DNA of 42,905 nucleotides from Halomonas sp. (GCF_017515565.1 NZ_JAFWFN010000070.1:1-42905); one strand, 5' to 3'. Shown: positions 1 to 9,162, counted from the stretch's first letter. Notes: generated from the letters alone by a model not told the origin. Translations and numbers: made by a program.

Positions 1-636
1 AACGTCGAAATCATCGAGTTCACTGATTACGTTACCCCCAACGCCGCCTTAGCCGACGGCAGCCTTGATGCTAACGCCTATCAGCACGAACCCTACCTTC
101 AGGCAATGGTGAACGACCGCGGATATGACCTTGCAATTGCGGGCTACACGTTCGTTTACCCTATTGGCGCATACTCTGAGAAGTATGACAGTATCGATGA
201 CCTGCCTGATGGCGCGCAGATTGCACTGCCCAACGACCCTTCCAACGAAGGTCGCGCGCTGATCCTTATGCACAACAAGGGGCTAATCACGCTGAATGAC
301 CCTAGCAACCTTGAAGCTACACCCATTGATATCGCGGAAAATCCGCGCAACTTCCGCTTCCGGGAAATTGAAGCAGCACAGTTGCCCCGCGTACTGCCCG
401 ATGTTGACCTTGCCTTCATTAATAACACCTTTGCCCAGCCAGCTGGCCTTCACCTTGACGACGCGCTGATTAAAGAAGGCCCAGAGTCTCCCTACGTAAA
501 CTTGATTGCCGTGCGCGGAGGGGATGAAGAGCGCGAAGATATCCGCCAGCTAGTAGACGCTTACCAGCGCGATGAAGTTATCGCTAAAGCTGAAGAGCTG
601 TTCAAGGGCGGCGCCGTACCGGGCTGGATTGAGTAA
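1..636 (+). CDS. metQ: MetQ/NlpA-family methionine-binding protein (5' truncated)
   Basis: The reading frame is open from base 1, so the N-terminus with its expected lipoprotein signal lies outside the window; 211 codons remain. Visible family hallmarks are NAALADGSLDANAYQHEPYL near the start of the fragment, the PNDPSNEGRAL segment, and INNTFAQPAGL in the second lobe. These are typical of the substrate-binding lipoprotein of the MetNIQ methionine ABC importer, which captures D- or L-methionine in the periplasm. The ATPase and permease genes (metN, metI) would be expected to the left. A hairpin terminator follows the stop. The next gene also handles methionine (free methionine sulfoxide reductase). 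Related NlpA proteins can bind other ligands, so the exact substrate is inferred. Confidence 0.9.
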   Translation, partial: NVEIIEFTDYVTPNAALADGSLDANAYQHEPYLQAMVNDRGYDLAIAGYTFVYPIGAYSEKYDSIDDLPDGAQIALPNDPSNEGRALILMHNKGLITLNDPSNLEATPIDIAENPRNFRFREIEAAQLPRVLPDVDLAFINNTFAQPAGLHLDDALIKEGPESPYVNLIAVRGGDEEREDIRQLVDAYQRDEVIAKAEELFKGGAVPGWIE

Positions 637-670
637 TTTCAGCCTCAAAGCACGCTGCATGTCACTAGTA

Positions 671-705
671 TCAGGCCAGCCTAAGGGCTGGCCTGATGTG
701 TTTTG
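671..705 (+). terminator. Rho-independent terminator after metQ
   Basis: Perfect 11-bp arms TCAGGCCAGCC (671-681) and GGCTGGCCTGA (686-696) enclose the loop TAAG and are followed by TGTGTTTT. It lies 35 bases after the metQ stop and just before the msrC ribosome binding site. Confidence 0.8.
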
Positions 706-749
706 CCTATTTCTATTTCAACCTAATGTGCTTTAACCCAGGAGTCAGT

Positions 750-1229
750 ATGGCCTCTGTCGATTATGCGCTGCTCAACCGCCAGCTTGAATCACTGTTA
801 GATACCCGGGACTGGTTAACCAACAGCGCCCAAACCTGCGCGTTTATTTACCACGCCATTGACGGACTCAATTGGGTAGGTTTTTACCTGCAGCGCCAAC
901 CTAATATGCTTAGTTTAGGCCCTTTTCAAGGCAAGCCAGCCTGCAACCCTATTCCCTTTAGTAAAGGGGTCTGTGGTGCCGCCGCACGACAGCAAGCTAC
1001 CCAGCGTATTGACGATGTTCACGCCATCGCTGACCACATTGCCTGCGATGCAGCTTCGCGCTCTGAATTAGTTATTCCCGTTATAGTAGATAACACATTA
1101 TGGGGAGTACTTGATCTGGATAGCCCACAACACGCTCGCTTTAGCCAAGAAGACCAGGCAGGCATGGAAGCGCTCGTGGCTACTTTTATACGCCAAACCG
1201 ACCTTCCTTGCGCAACCAACAACGATTAG
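750..1229 (+). CDS. msrC: Free methionine-(R)-sulfoxide reductase (GAF domain, fRMsr/YebR type)
   Basis: A 159-residue single GAF-domain protein. fRMsr enzymes reduce free L-methionine-(R)-sulfoxide to methionine in the cytoplasm with thioredoxin-type reductant. The three family cysteines are visible: Cys65 (GKPAC), Cys75 (KGVCG) and Cys99 (HIACDAASRSE). The LNWVGFYL and LGPFQGK motifs are also present. An upstream ATG at 696 is in frame, but the ATG at 750 has a good AGGAG seven bases before it and matches the usual family N-terminus, so I chose 750. Its position beside a methionine importer suggests joint salvage of methionine and its oxidised form. A terminator follows at once. Confidence 0.88.
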   Translation: MASVDYALLNRQLESLLDTRDWLTNSAQTCAFIYHAIDGLNWVGFYLQRQPNMLSLGPFQGKPACNPIPFSKGVCGAAARQQATQRIDDVHAIADHIACDAASRSELVIPVIVDNTLWGVLDLDSPQHARFSQEDQAGMEALVATFIRQTDLPCATNND

Positions 1230-1249
1230 CGCAAGCATATCTGCACACA

Positions 1250-1284
1250 AAAAAACGCCCCGTTCTTTGAATGGGGCGTTTTTA
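1250..1284 (+). terminator. Rho-independent terminator after msrC
   Basis: AACGCCCC, an 11-base loop and GGGGCGTT, with an A run before and a T run after, so it can work in both directions. On the plus strand it ends msrC; on the minus strand it could end the tRNA-Val transcript. Confidence 0.8.
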
Positions 1285-1293
1285 TCGTATTCT

Positions 1294-1370
1294 TGGTAGG
1301 ACCAGGCGGATTTGAACCGCCGACCTCCACGATGTCAACGTGGCGCTCTAACCAACTGAGCTATGGTCCT
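1294..1370 (-). tRNA. tRNA-Val(GAC), copy 2 of the tandem pair
   Basis: A 77-base cloverleaf on the minus strand including encoded CCA. The acceptor pairs AGGACCA with TGGTCCT. The D arm has AGCTCAGTTGGTTAGAGC, the anticodon stem-loop is CCACG-TTGACAT-CGTGG with anticodon GAC (reads GUC/GUU, valine), and the T loop is GTTCAAATC. It is identical to the copy at 1390-1466 and lies downstream of it in the same transcript. Confidence 0.95.
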
Positions 1371-1389
1371 ATAAAAAGGCTGCATGCAA

Positions 1390-1466
1390 TGGTAGGACCA
1401 GGCGGATTTGAACCGCCGACCTCCACGATGTCAACGTGGCGCTCTAACCAACTGAGCTATGGTCCT
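1390..1466 (-). tRNA. tRNA-Val(GAC), copy 1 of the tandem pair
   Basis: Same 77-base sequence as the copy at 1294-1370, separated from it by a 19-base spacer. Anticodon GAC; CCA encoded. It is the promoter-proximal copy. Confidence 0.95.
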
Positions 1467-1484
1467 GCTGTGCAACGGATGCGT

Positions 1485-1512
1485 ATTCTACGGCTTCATA
1501 GCTGAATTGCAA
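1485..1512 (-). promoter_or_regulatory. Sigma70-type promoter of the tRNA-Val pair
   Basis: On the minus strand, TTGCAA (1507-1512) and TAGAAT (1485-1490) are spaced by 16 bp and lie about 20 bases before the first tRNA. The position and hexamers fit a stable-RNA promoter; prediction by eye. Confidence 0.6.
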
Positions 1513-1684
1513 GCTGTTTTTAAGTTTTTCAAGGACAAAACTAAGGCGTTAAAACGGTACAGAGGGGAGCACCAAACGCCCAATGCCAGCAAGGAAGAGC
1601 ATGATGAAGCCAACGAAACCATTAAGCAGGGTAAAACCGAAAAACAGCAACCCTAACCTCTACCCTAATGTGCCCGTTCTGGAG

Positions 1685-3061
1685 CTACTCAGGCACTCCC
1701 CCTTTCGTGAGCTCGGCGGGATCTAGCAACCGCTCAAGCGTTTTTCGGTCGAGATCCGTCTCTTCTTCCGCCACATCAATAATTGGCCGCCCAGCTTGGT
1801 AGGCTTTTTTGGCAATCGCAGCTGCAGCGTTATAGCCGATAGCACTATTTAGCGCGGTGACCAAAATAGGGTTACGCGCCAGCGGCTCTTGCAGATTGTC
1901 TTCCCGCACTTTAAACGTTGCAATGGCCCGTTCAGCAAGTAGGCGTGAAGCATTGCTCATCAGAGTAATCGACGTTAGTAAGTTAGAGGCTACTAGCGGC
2001 AACATGACATTAAGCTGGAAGTTACCACTTTGCCCTGCCACGGTAATCGCTGCATCCAACCCGATTACTTGAGCTGCCGCTTGGGCCGCTGACTCCGGGA
2101 TCACCGGGTTTACTTTTCCAGGCATGATGGAACTACCTGGCTGCAACGCTTCTAACTCAATCTCGCCTAACCCCGCTAGTGGCCCCGAATTCATCCAGCG
2201 TAAGTCGTTGGCAATTTTCATAATGACGCACGCCAACCCCTTAAGCTGGCCGGACAGCTCTACAGCGGCATCCTGCGACGAAAGGCTGGCAAAAAAACTA
2301 TCATTTGGCGTGAATGTAAGGCCGGTTTGCTGACTAAGCTCACTTGCCATTTTTTCGGCAAACCCTGCGGGGGCGTTAATGCCTGTGCCTACCGCGGTGC
2401 CTCCCTGAGCCAGCCGGCACAGCCGTTGCATCGCGCTATCAAACCGCTCAATGGCTTGGCTAACTTGGCTCGACCAAGCACCTAGCTCTTGGTCCATACG
2501 CAGAGGCATGGCATCCATTAAGTGGGTGCGGCCTGTCTTAACCACATGTGCTAGTGCTTCACCACGTTGATCAATGGTATCGCGTAATGTTGTTAGCGCC
2601 GGACGCAGCGACGCCTGCACGGCAATGGCGGCTGAAAGGTGAATGGCAGTGGGTATCACATCGTTACTCGACTGCCCCATGTTAACGTGATCATTCGGCG
2701 TGACTTCCAAGCCTTCACGGGTCGCCAGCGTCGCCAGCACCTCATTAACATTCATATTGGTGGAGGTACCAGAACCTGTTTGATAAACATCAATAGGAAA
2801 CTGATCATCATGCTCACCATTGATCACTGAATTTGCAGCTTTTTCAATCGCATTTGCACGTGTTTCATCCAGCAGGCCCAACTGGTGGTTAGTGCGCGCT
2901 GCAGCCAACTTTATACGCGCAACCGCATGTACAAAGGCCGCAGGCATAGGCATACCAGAAACCGGAAAATTGTTAATGGCCCGCTGGGTTTGAGCACCAT
3001 AAAGAGCGTTAGCTGGCACCTCTAACTCGCCCATGCTGTCTCGCTCAATGCGAATATTCAT
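1685..3061 (-). CDS. fumC: Class II fumarate hydratase
   Basis: 458 residues, close to the usual length of FumC. It catalyses reversible hydration of fumarate to L-malate in the TCA cycle as a homotetramer without an iron-sulfur cluster. The superfamily signature GSSIMPGKVNP is at residues 309-319, TGRTHLMDAMP at 176-186, and SSND at 131-134. The start has AGGAG ten bases upstream. The gene is monocistronic, divergent from the phasin gene. No clear terminator is seen between its stop and the tRNA pair. Confidence 0.95.
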   Translation of the reverse strand: MNIRIERDSMGELEVPANALYGAQTQRAINNFPVSGMPMPAAFVHAVARIKLAAARTNHQLGLLDETRANAIEKAANSVINGEHDDQFPIDVYQTGSGTSTNMNVNEVLATLATREGLEVTPNDHVNMGQSSNDVIPTAIHLSAAIAVQASLRPALTTLRDTIDQRGEALAHVVKTGRTHLMDAMPLRMDQELGAWSSQVSQAIERFDSAMQRLCRLAQGGTAVGTGINAPAGFAEKMASELSQQTGLTFTPNDSFFASLSSQDAAVELSGQLKGLACVIMKIANDLRWMNSGPLAGLGEIELEALQPGSSIMPGKVNPVIPESAAQAAAQVIGLDAAITVAGQSGNFQLNVMLPLVASNLLTSITLMSNASRLLAERAIATFKVREDNLQEPLARNPILVTALNSAIGYNAAAAIAKKAYQAGRPIIDVAEEETDLDRKTLERLLDPAELTKGGVPE

Positions 3062-3384
3062 AATCTCACTCCTAGGTGGTAAACAGGGGATAAAAAAGCT
3101 GAGCGCTTGCTGACGCTATTATTATTCCTAACCTAGTCGCCCCACTCGCATAGGTAAACACTGAGCTGAGAGAATGTTGATGCACTCCCTGTCAAACGTA
3201 AGACGAACCACATGTTGCACTGCACAAAACTAGCTGTTATGCTGCAACGCAAGATCAACGACATCAGCTGCGGTGAACGCTTTGCATGTAACCGTCGCTG
3301 AATCATCCACACTAACCGGCTCTGCTTGAAGCAAATAAGCACTAGCAGTTTCGATTAGTGAGTAACGGCACAGGAGTGTTTACT
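3062..3384. other. Divergent intergenic region, fumC / phasin
   Basis: 323 bases between divergent starts. I see a candidate promoter towards the phasin gene and the fumC ribosome binding site, and no gene. Open frames here lack a ribosome site and family character. Confidence 0.5.
3215..3243 (+). promoter_or_regulatory. Candidate sigma70 promoter of the phasin gene
   Basis: TTGCAC (3215-3220), 17-bp spacer, TATGCT (3238-3243). It would give a leader of about 135 bases. An inverted repeat GTTGCA...TGCAAC (3214-3219 and 3243-3248) brackets it and could bind a regulator. Confidence 0.4.
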
Positions 3385-3759
3385 ATGACGACTTTCAATA
3401 CGAACGAAATGAACCAGCAGTTTGATAACTGTTTTATGGCTCCCCTTCGCGCTTACACCGCGCTGAGCATTGACTACTCTGAAAAGATGTTGAATGCCCA
3501 GATGGATGCCAACAAGGCTTACGTTGATACTGGCATCGCACAAATGCGCCAGCTGTTAAGCGTTAAAGATGCTGCAGGCCTGCGCGGCTACATGGAAAGC
3601 CAGCAAAAAGTGGCTAAAGAGTTAGCCGAGCGCGTTAAGGGCGATACAGATAAAGTTGTTTCTTTGCAGCAGGACTTTTTGCAAAAAAGCCAAAAACTGA
3701 CTGAACAGAGTGTTAAGCAGGCTCAAACAGCTGCCAGCACCATGAGCAAAACCGCTTAA
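3385..3759 (+). CDS. Phasin family protein
   Basis: 124 residues, almost wholly helical, without signal peptide. The layout MAPLRAYTALSIDYSEKML, then a long amphipathic region and a Gln/Lys/Ala-rich tail, fits the Phasin_2 family of small proteins that coat polyhydroxyalkanoate granules and control their size and number. An in-frame GTG at 3358 would add nine residues, but the ATG at 3385 has CAGGAG eight bases before it, so I chose it. No pha synthase or depolymerase gene is nearby. Phasin-like proteins can also act as general chaperones or bind other surfaces; granule association is inferred from family. Confidence 0.8.
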   Translation: MTTFNTNEMNQQFDNCFMAPLRAYTALSIDYSEKMLNAQMDANKAYVDTGIAQMRQLLSVKDAAGLRGYMESQQKVAKELAERVKGDTDKVVSLQQDFLQKSQKLTEQSVKQAQTAASTMSKTA

Positions 3760-3814
3760 GCAGTCAACACTGCTTTGCGTTTGCAATAACGCAGCCGGTT
3801 AATGCTAAAGATTT

Positions 3815-3847
3815 AAAACCCCCGCCAGCTTGCTGGCGGGGGTTTTT
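3815..3847. terminator. Bidirectional terminator between phasin gene and hda
   Basis: AAAACCCCCGCCAGC pairs with GCTGGCGGGGGTTTT around a very short loop, with an A run on one side and a T run on the other. The convergent genes phasin (plus) and hda (minus) share it; it overlaps the last codon region of hda. Confidence 0.85.
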
Positions 3848-4550
3848 ACCAATTTAGGGCTGACTTCACGAAGGGAATAGTAAGCTTACGTTTAGCAGAC
3901 AACGAAGCTTGATCTAACGTTTCCAGCGCCCGGCACAGCTCGCCCAACTCTCGTGGGCCACGATGCAAGATATAGCGCCCCACATCCTCGGGTAGCTGCA
4001 TACCTCTTACATTGGCGCGTAGTTTTAACGCCCCTAACCGTTCAGCGTCGTCTAAAGGATTTAGATGAAAGGTAACCCCCCAGGTAAGCCGAGAGGCTAA
4101 ATCTGGTAGCACTACCTCTAACTGCCTTGGGGGTGAGCTGGAAGCGATTATTAACGCTTTGCCCGCATCCCGTAGCCGATTAAACGCATGGAATAATGCC
4201 TCCTCCCAACGCTTACGTCCTACCACGTACTCCAAATCATCAATAGCTACTAGATCTAGACGCTCAATTTCTTCAAGCATCAACGGCGGGAAATGACCAA
4301 GATCAGCAAGGGGTAAATATAGCGCGCGTTTGTCAGCATCAGAGGCCGCGTGACAAGCCGCTTGCAAAAGGTGGCTACGCCCACTGCCTGGCGCGCCCCA
4401 CAGGTATAAAAACGGCTCGGCCTCAGGCTGAAGCTGACGGGTAAAGTACTCGACTAATGCAGCATTAGCGCTTGAGACATAGTAATTATTAAACGTCGCA
4501 TCATCTCGCACCCCCACCCCTAGCGGTAGCTGCGCCGGCACTCGGCTCAT
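3846..4550 (-). CDS. hda: DnaA regulatory inactivator Hda
   Basis: 234 residues. Hda binds the DNA-loaded beta clamp and stimulates ATP hydrolysis by DnaA (RIDA), preventing re-initiation of replication. A clamp-binding motif QLPL is at residues 7-10, and a DnaA-like AAA+ domain follows: Walker A-type GAPGSGRSH (52-60, with Arg in place of the usual Lys, as is normal for Hda), Walker B-type LVAIDDLE (100-107), and a likely arginine finger at Arg154. It lacks the DnaA DNA-binding domain IV, as expected. Its ATG overlaps the stop of the AI-2E permease gene by four bases, so the two are translationally coupled. This pairing next to purM is common in gammaproteobacteria. Confidence 0.93.
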   Translation of the reverse strand: MSRVPAQLPLGVGVRDDATFNNYYVSSANAALVEYFTRQLQPEAEPFLYLWGAPGSGRSHLLQAACHAASDADKRALYLPLADLGHFPPLMLEEIERLDLVAIDDLEYVVGRKRWEEALFHAFNRLRDAGKALIIASSSPPRQLEVVLPDLASRLTWGVTFHLNPLDDAERLGALKLRANVRGMQLPEDVGRYILHRGPRELGELCRALETLDQASLSAKRKLTIPFVKSALNW

Positions 4551-5659
4551 GATGACTCCCTATCGTCGTAAAGACCAAGCCCATCATGGCGTGCTGGATG
4601 TTCTAATGAGCTTTGTTCAGCATCATAAAGGGCGCTTTCTTTGTAGCAATCCTTAACTTCTCGCAGAAGAACCATAATAACAGCTGCTGCAGGAAGGGCT
4701 AATAGTACGCCAGTTAGCCCGAAAAGGTTACCGCCAGCCAATACAGCAAAAATAACCGCGACAGGGTGCAAACCAATTTTATCGCCCAACAACTTTGGCT
4801 GAAGCACGGCGCTCTCTACGATTTGACCCGTACTAAACACCGCCAATACACCGAGCAGCGGCCACCATGAATCAAATTGAAACAGAGCAACGATTAGCGC
4901 AATCCCCAGCCCTACAATAAATCCCAGGAACGGCACGATACTCACCAGCCCTGAAACAACGCCGATCAGTAAGCCAAAGTTGAGCCCCATTACCGTCAAA
5001 CCCAGGGCGTAGATAATACCCAAACACAGCATGACCAGCAGCTGCCCTCGTAAAAAAGCCGATAAGACATCATCGCAACGTTTAGCTAAACGATTCGTTT
5101 CATCGACCCACTGCCGCGGAATTAAGTCAGCAATGCTTGCCAGCAAACGGTTCCAGTCGAGTAATAAGTAAAACGTCACTACTGGAATTAGCGCAACGTA
5201 GGTAATCCAAGTAGCAAAAGCCATTCCCGAGCGGCCAATTTGTCCCAATGCCTGGGCTAAATACCCGCCTGCATCTTGCCAGTGATCCGAGAGCGTCTCT
5301 TGCACATTCTCCAATTCAGTACGGACGTCGTACCCTGTCCACTCCTGCACCTGTGGCGCCAGCACATTTTCAAACCACTCGAAAACACCGGGAACTGCGT
5401 CGCCCAACTGCTTTATCTGCTGCACAATAAGAGGTATGAAAATCAGCATGCTGATCGCTAGCACCAGCAAAATGATTAAAAACACGCTAGAGACTGCCAG
5501 CGGCCGATTCATACCCCACCGCTGAAAGCGATTGGCAATTGGGTCAAATAGATAGGCGATGATCATTCCAGCAATAAACGGCATCAGCATTGCATCCAGC
5601 AAATACACTAGCCCCACTAGCAGCACCAATATAACGACGCCCCACCACGAATTTCGCAT
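4547..5659 (-). CDS. AI-2E family transporter (PerM-like permease)
   Basis: 370 residues with about eight membrane helices: paired helices at the N-terminus (roughly residues 5-80), a central soluble stretch (about 85-145), and a hydrophobic C-terminal half. The family motif PFLGFIVGLG is visible near the middle of the second half. Family members include PerM, TqsA and Na+/H+ antiporters of halophiles, so the substrate cannot be set from sequence alone. AGGAGG lies ten bases before the start. It is the first gene of a two-gene unit with hda and is divergent from purM. Confidence 0.85.
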   Translation of the reverse strand: MRNSWWGVVILVLLVGLVYLLDAMLMPFIAGMIIAYLFDPIANRFQRWGMNRPLAVSSVFLIILLVLAISMLIFIPLIVQQIKQLGDAVPGVFEWFENVLAPQVQEWTGYDVRTELENVQETLSDHWQDAGGYLAQALGQIGRSGMAFATWITYVALIPVVTFYLLLDWNRLLASIADLIPRQWVDETNRLAKRCDDVLSAFLRGQLLVMLCLGIIYALGLTVMGLNFGLLIGVVSGLVSIVPFLGFIVGLGIALIVALFQFDSWWPLLGVLAVFSTGQIVESAVLQPKLLGDKIGLHPVAVIFAVLAGGNLFGLTGVLLALPAAAVIMVLLREVKDCYKESALYDAEQSSLEHPARHDGLGLYDDRESS

Positions 5660-5753
5660 TCTGTTTGTCTCCCTCCTGGATAGATGGTTAGCCCTCTAGC
5701 ACGCTGAATGATGAGCGGCTTAGCGCTTGAATAGTAACAAAAGTAGCGCCTCA

Positions 5754-5782
5754 CGCATCGGATAACGCCACACATCGATGCG
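5754..5782. other. Inverted repeat upstream of purM
   Basis: CGCATCG (5754-5760) and CGATGCG (5776-5782) form perfect 7-bp arms with a 15-bp spacer, about 100 bases before the purM start in the divergent region. It could be an operator half-site pair or a leader stem. It does not resemble the PurR box known from enterobacteria. Confidence 0.3.
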
Positions 5783-5880
5783 GCTTACGCCTCTGGATGA
5801 TACAATCCGTCCGTTATTGCCCCCAGCACTGGCCGATTCGCCAGCACTACCGCACTGCTATAGGCTTCACAGGACCTGTC

Positions 5881-6960
5881 ATGACCGAGACCTCCACTTC
5901 TCAGGCTACTCCTTCACTCAGCTATAAAGACGCAGGTGTCGATATTGATGCCGGCAACGCGCTGGTTGAACGCATCAAACACGTTGCTAAACGCACTTCA
6001 CGCCCTGAAGTGATGGGCGGGCTAGGAGGCTTTGGCGCGCTTTGTGAGCTGCCTGCAGGCTATAAGCAACCAGTTCTAGTATCCGGAACCGATGGCGTAG
6101 GTACCAAGCTGCGGCTTGCTATGGATCTTGGCAAGCATGACACCATTGGCATCGATTTAGTGGCAATGTGCGTCAACGATTTGATTGTAGCCGGTGCCGA
6201 ACCCCTTCTGTTTCTTGACTACTATGCCACGGGCAAGCTGGATGTGGATATCGCCGCTGATGTTGTCACAGGCATTGGCGAAGGCTGCGAACAGGCTGGC
6301 TGCGCCCTCGTAGGTGGCGAAACGGCTGAAATGCCTGGCATGTATGAAGGCAATGACTACGACTTGGCAGGTTTCTGCGTTGGCGTGGTTGAAAAAGCTG
6401 ACATTCTAGATGGTAGCAACGTCAGTGAAGGCGACGTTTTGCTTGGGTTGGCTTCTTCCGGCCCTCACTCCAACGGCTATTCACTTATCCGTAAAATTTT
6501 AGAAGTCAGCAATGCATCGCTTGACGAAACTGTTGATGGCAAGCCCCTGGGCGATGCGTTGATGGCCCCCACCCGTATTTACGTAAAATCACTGCTATCG
6601 ATGATGCGCGGCACCGATATTCCGGTGCACGCGCTTTCGCATATTACGGGTGGCGGTTTACTGGAAAATATTCCCCGTGTTCTTCCAGACACCCTGGCGG
6701 CCCAAGTTGACCTTTCTAGTTGGCAGCGCCCAGAGGTATTTAACTGGTTACAGGCTAAGGGCAACGTTAACGAAACCGAAATGCATCGTGTGCTCAACTG
6801 CGGTATCGGCATGGTGGTTGTAGTGCCCGCTGAGCAGGCGGAAAATGCCATGGCTCATCTTCAGGCCCAAGGCGAAACTGTCTACCAGATCGGGCAAATT
6901 ATTGCACGTCAAGGGGAAGCCGTTGTGCTCCAGAACGGATTGGAGAACTCTCCGGCATGA
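5881..6960 (+). CDS. purM: Phosphoribosylformylglycinamidine cyclo-ligase (AIR synthetase)
   Basis: 359 residues. It carries out the ATP-dependent closure of FGAM to AIR, step five of purine synthesis. Family motifs are visible in order: [37 protein letters not shown] and [12 protein letters not shown]. An in-frame ATG at 5797 exists, but the ATG at 5881 begins the normal short leader before the conserved [13 protein letters not shown] and has AGGA before it. The stop overlaps the purN start by four bases (ATGA). Confidence 0.95.
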   Translation: MTETSTSQATPSLSYKDAGVDIDAGNALVERIKHVAKRTSRPEVMGGLGGFGALCELPAGYKQPVLVSGTDGVGTKLRLAMDLGKHDTIGIDLVAMCVNDLIVAGAEPLLFLDYYATGKLDVDIAADVVTGIGEGCEQAGCALVGGETAEMPGMYEGNDYDLAGFCVGVVEKADILDGSNVSEGDVLLGLASSGPHSNGYSLIRKILEVSNASLDETVDGKPLGDALMAPTRIYVKSLLSMMRGTDIPVHALSHITGGGLLENIPRVLPDTLAAQVDLSSWQRPEVFNWLQAKGNVNETEMHRVLNCGIGMVVVVPAEQAENAMAHLQAQGETVYQIGQIIARQGEAVVLQNGLENSPA

Positions 6961-7700
6961 GCAGCACCGAGTATCAAAGCGACACCCTAAATGGCATGAC
7001 ACCAGAGCCTGCAGAAACACGTCGCATAGTGGTTTTGATTTCTGGTAGCGGCAGCAATCTACAGGCACTCATTGACGCCCAAAGCCATGACCGCCTAAGC
7101 GGTGAGATTGTAGCGGTCATCTCCAACGAGCCCGGAGCCTACGGTCTAAAGCGTGCCCATGAAGCCGGTATTGAAGCCGTTGCGCTGCCGCACCGGGAAT
7201 ACGATAGCCGTGAAGCCTATGACGGTGCGTTAATCAAAGTCATCGAGCGCCACGAGCCTGATGTAATTGTACTAGCCGGCTTTATGCGCATCTTATCGCC
7301 GAGGTTTGTGCAGCGTTTTTTAGGCAAGATGCTCAATATCCATCCCTCGCTACTGCCCGCTTACCAAGGGCTCAATACCCATGCACGGGCACTCGCAGAT
7401 GGCGTTTCTCACCACGGCTGTAGCGTCCACTTCGTTACCGAAGAGCTAGATGGCGGCCCTGTAGTGCTGCAAGCAGAGTTAAACGTGACACGGGATGACA
7501 CGGCAGAAACCCTGAAAGAGAAGGTGCACGCTCGCGAGCATCTTATTTTGCCTATCGCCGTCGATTGGTTCCTTCAGGGCCGACTGCAGTTCAGTGCTGA
7601 CGGCGCTTCTATGGATGGCCACCCGCTGCCGCCCTACGGTATGCGCCTATCCCATGCTGATGCTGCAGAAGAGCTCGATGAGGACATTGAACACAGCTAG
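6957..7700 (+). CDS. purN: Phosphoribosylglycinamide formyltransferase
   Basis: 247 residues. It transfers the formyl group of 10-formyl-THF to GAR in purine synthesis. ISGSGSNLQ binds phosphate near residue 28. The catalytic triad of the family is Asn127, His129 (NIHPSLLP) and Asp165 (DGGP), each shifted by exactly 21 from the Escherichia coli numbering because of an N-terminal extension. A second possible ATG is at 6996, but the ATGA overlap with purM argues for 6957. The C-terminus is longer than the enterobacterial protein by a short acidic tail. Confidence 0.94.
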   Translation: MSSTEYQSDTLNGMTPEPAETRRIVVLISGSGSNLQALIDAQSHDRLSGEIVAVISNEPGAYGLKRAHEAGIEAVALPHREYDSREAYDGALIKVIERHEPDVIVLAGFMRILSPRFVQRFLGKMLNIHPSLLPAYQGLNTHARALADGVSHHGCSVHFVTEELDGGPVVLQAELNVTRDDTAETLKEKVHAREHLILPIAVDWFLQGRLQFSADGASMDGHPLPPYGMRLSHADAAEELDEDIEHS

Positions 7701-7716
7701 TTCGTTATAACGCCAT

Positions 7717-7768
7717 AAAAAAACGCCTTATTGTTCCACGTATGACGGGAGCATGTAAGGCGTTTTTT
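7717..7768. terminator. Bidirectional terminator purN / dcd
   Basis: Arms AAAAAACGCCTTA and TAAGGCGTTTTTT enclose a 25-base loop, with U runs in both directions. It separates the convergent genes purN and dcd. Confidence 0.75.
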
Positions 7769-7783
7769 GTTACAGGGGATAAA

Positions 7784-8350
7784 TTAGGTGCGCGGCAGGG
7801 TAACACCTCTTTGTCCCATATACTTGCCACCCCGGTCTTTATATGAGGTTTCACACACCTCGTCAGACTCCAAGAAAAGCATTTGCGCCACGCCCTCGTG
7901 GGCATAAATCTTGGCTGGCAAATTCGTCGTGTTAGAGAACTCTAGCGTTACATGCCCTTCCCACTCAGGCTCTAGAGGCGTCACGTTGACGATAATGCCG
8001 CAGCGCGCGTAGGTGGATTTTCCAAGACAAATCGTTAGCACGTTGCGGGGAATCCGAAAATACTCCACGGTTCGAGCTAACGCGAACGAATTAGGCGGGA
8101 TAACACACACGTCACCCTTCACATCCACAAAGCTTTTATCATCAAACGCTTTGGGGTCGACAATAGCTGAGTAGATATTAGTAAATACCTTAAATTCATC
8201 TGCACAGCGCACATCATAGCCGTAGCTTGAGGTGCCGTAGGAGATCACCCGCTGCTCGTTGACGTAGCGCACCTGCTCCGCTTCAAACGGCTCAATCATG
8301 GCATCGCTCTGTGCCATGCGGCGAATCCATTTATCAGATTTGATACTCAT
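7784..8350 (-). CDS. dcd: dCTP deaminase
   Basis: 188 residues. It deaminates dCTP to dUTP, the precursor of dTTP. The sequence is of the pseudomonad type, beginning [13 protein letters not shown], and differs from the enterobacterial Dcd. GKSTYARCG (110-118) carries the nucleotide-binding Ser and Arg, and Glu137 in HVTLEFSN aligns with the catalytic Glu138 of the E. coli enzyme. The C-terminus GQRGVTLP closes over the substrate. It follows apbC by 11 bases on the same strand, forming a two-gene unit. Confidence 0.94.
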   Translation of the reverse strand: MSIKSDKWIRRMAQSDAMIEPFEAEQVRYVNEQRVISYGTSSYGYDVRCADEFKVFTNIYSAIVDPKAFDDKSFVDVKGDVCVIPPNSFALARTVEYFRIPRNVLTICLGKSTYARCGIIVNVTPLEPEWEGHVTLEFSNTTNLPAKIYAHEGVAQMLFLESDEVCETSYKDRGGKYMGQRGVTLPRT

Positions 8351-8361
8351 CGGTTACTTCA

Positions 8362-9162
8362 TCACTCGCTAAAAGAAATTGTGGGGCTGCCGCTTTCGTT
8401 GCCGCTCACGGCCTGCGCCACCTGCTTGGCAATCTCAGCAAAGGTTTGGCTAACGGCGCTTTCTGGTTCGGCAATCACACTGGGGCGCCCAGAATCAGCG
8501 AACTCACGAATAGATAGTGTGAGCGGCAAACGTCCTAGTACGTTGGTTTCGTACTCTTCTGCAATACGCTCACCACCACCGGTGCCGAAAATCGCTGCCT
8601 CATGCCCACAGTTTTCACAGTGGTAAAGGCTCATATTTTCTACAATACCAAGTACGGGCACGTTAACTTTGCGGAACATTTCAATGCCTTTACGGGCATC
8701 TAGCAGTGCTATGTCCTGAGGCGTGGTAACAATAACGGCGCCAGCAACCGGCACTTTTTGAGCCAAGGTCAATTGGATGTCCCCGGTACCCGGCGGCATA
8801 TCAATGAGTAGGAAGTCAAGATTATCCCACTGAGTTTGGGTCAGCATCTGCTGAAACGCACCCACAACCATTGGCCCACGCCACACCATAGCTTCCCGAG
8901 TATTGACCATAAAAGCCATCGACATCGCTTGGAGCCCATGAGCCTCCAGCGGTAAGAACTTATTATCCGCTGCAGCCTGAGGTCGCACGCCTTCTTTAAC
9001 ACCCAACATTTGTGCCTGGCTTGGGCCATACACATCAGCATCCAACACCCCAACACGGTAGCCTTGCGCTGAAAGAGCCAGTGCCAAGTTAACGGTGACC
9101 GTCGATTTACCAACGCCTCCCTTGCCCGACGCCACCGCTACAATATGTTTAACCCCATCCAT
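8362..9162 (-). CDS. apbC: Iron-sulfur cluster carrier ATPase ApbC/Mrp
   Basis: 266 residues of the Mrp/NBP35 P-loop family, which carries and transfers [4Fe-4S] clusters. The deviant Walker A GKGGVGKS is at residues 13-20, the Walker B-like LIDMPPGTGD at 119-128, and the cluster-ligand pair Cys182-x-x-Cys185 (HCENCG). It lacks the N-terminal DUF59/MIP18 domain present in some longer homologues. AGGAG precedes the start. First gene of the unit with dcd. Confidence 0.92.
   Translation of the reverse strand: MDGVKHIVAVASGKGGVGKSTVTVNLALALSAQGYRVGVLDADVYGPSQAQMLGVKEGVRPQAAADNKFLPLEAHGLQAMSMAFMVNTREAMVWRGPMVVGAFQQMLTQTQWDNLDFLLIDMPPGTGDIQLTLAQKVPVAGAVIVTTPQDIALLDARKGIEMFRKVNVPVLGIVENMSLYHCENCGHEAAIFGTGGGERIAEEYETNVLGRLPLTLSIREFADSGRPSVIAEPESAVSQTFAEIAKQVAQAVSGNESGSPTISFSE

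Noticed and set aside
1293-1505. Open frame with a repeated peptide over the tRNA region
   Set aside because: It is a translation of the two identical tRNA-Val genes read from the opposite strand; the repeat is explained by the tandem tRNAs.
3133-3342. Minus-strand open frame in the fumC/phasin gap
   Set aside because: No ribosome site and no protein-like composition; it overlaps the candidate phasin promoter.
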